From NCBI GenBank assembly GCA_035384565.1, contig DAOOIT010000109.1, positions 1 to 6,794 on the forward strand: DNA of 6,794 bases. The letters run 5' to 3'. The translations under genes and the position numbers were made by a program. Positions 6,626 through 6,794 of this stretch are shown here, in pieces (positions within the stretch are counted from its first letter, which is position 1; the number at the start of each line of letters is the position of its first letter). This DNA is from Planctomycetota bacterium. Lineage in GTDB: Bacteria > Planctomycetota > PUPC01 > DSUN01. The notes beneath the pieces are model-generated. The model saw only the letters and a program-made list of their open reading frames with translations, ran no database searches and had not been told where the DNA came from.

Positions 6626-6794
6626 AGCCGAATTCCATGCGGGGCTGCCCGCGGCGGTGGCGCGTGCCGCAGATGGGCGTGGAACCATGTGGCCAGAGGG
6701 CCCCGGTGCAAGATTGCATAGTTGTTCAAGTATGCAATCGCTTCCCCGGGGTCTGCGGTGGCGCTCGGCTGGTGGAGGAGGATTGCACGGTGGG
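6626..6794 (+). other. Region downstream of yjbQ with possible start of another gene at the edge
   Basis: Nothing here can be assigned to a known family. GGAGGAGG (6774-6781) lies 8 nt before a GTG at 6790, a plausible gene start cut by the window edge. The same frame is open from an ATG at 6622 that overlaps the yjbQ stop as ATGA, giving at least 57 codons with six cysteines (residues 9, 23, 32, 38, 45, 55). No ribosome binding site of similar quality supports that earlier start, and the inverted repeat lies within it, so upstream regulatory DNA is the more likely reading. No tailed hairpin terminator for yjbQ is seen. Confidence 0.35.
6712..6739. repeat. AT-rich perfect inverted repeat, possible operator or hairpin
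   Basis: GATTGCATA (6712-6720) and TATGCAATC (6731-6739) are perfect 9-bp inverted arms around a 10-nt spacer. They sit inside an outer GC-rich pair: CCCCGG (6701-6706) with CCGGGG (6746-6751), extendable to 6699 and 6753 with one G-U pair. A further GATTGCA lies at 6781-6787. The AT-rich arms stand out from the GC-rich surroundings. No T-run follows, so a simple intrinsic terminator is unlikely; a dimeric regulator's operator before a downstream gene is a reasonable guess. Confidence 0.5.

Noticed and set aside
6122..6688. Minus-strand frame of 188 codons opposite yjbQ
   Set aside because: Exact antisense register of yjbQ, which matches its family along its whole length.
6626..6706. Short GC hairpins after yjbQ as an intrinsic terminator
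   Set aside because: Stems such as GCGGC/GCCGC (6651-6655 and 6666-6670) and GGCC/GGCC (6691-6702) are only 4-5 bp and no T-run follows either.

Overview
The window looks like a piece of a GC-rich chromosome from a bacterium of the Planctomycetota or a related PVC-type lineage. This rests on protein architecture: a three-TM protein with a DUF4175-like N-terminus and a long coiled coil, an exported prenyltransferase/squalene-oxidase-like repeat protein, and a membrane VWA protein with a glutamine-amidotransferase-like domain. That set is typical of planctomycete gene clusters. No rRNA, tRNA, mobile element or CRISPR array is visible.

Layout: positions 1 to 6039 are one tightly packed minus-strand operon of three genes, read right to left. 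First is the VWA membrane protein (6039-3652, GTG start). Its stop overlaps the next start by 4 nt (ATGA). Second is the exported alpha/alpha-toroid repeat protein (3655-2576). Third is the membrane and coiled-coil protein (2589 to beyond position 1), which starts at a TTG inside the end of the second gene and runs off the left edge. A good sigma70-type promoter (TTGATC, 17 bp, TATAGT) lies about 60 nt upstream of the first gene, so the operon appears to start within this window.

A 172-bp divergent intergenic region (6040-6211) separates the operon from a plus-strand gene of the YjbQ/UPF0047 family (6212-6625). After it, 169 nt to the right edge hold an AT-rich perfect inverted repeat nested in a larger imperfect palindrome. 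A strong Shine-Dalgarno-like run then precedes a GTG four bases from the edge, which may begin a further gene.

How the genes may work together: membrane-segment positions and flanking positive charges place the VWA MIDAS domain, the Ig-like and coiled-coil parts of the third protein, and the toroid protein all outside the cytoplasmic membrane. The inference is a co-translated envelope complex with a metal-dependent adhesion module, a toroidal binding protein and a long coiled-coil partner. Its function is unknown. In planctomycete genomes such genes often sit near MoxR ATPase and DUF58 genes; none is seen here. The yjbQ gene is probably unrelated. All other long open frames are antisense shadows in the exact codon register of these genes.
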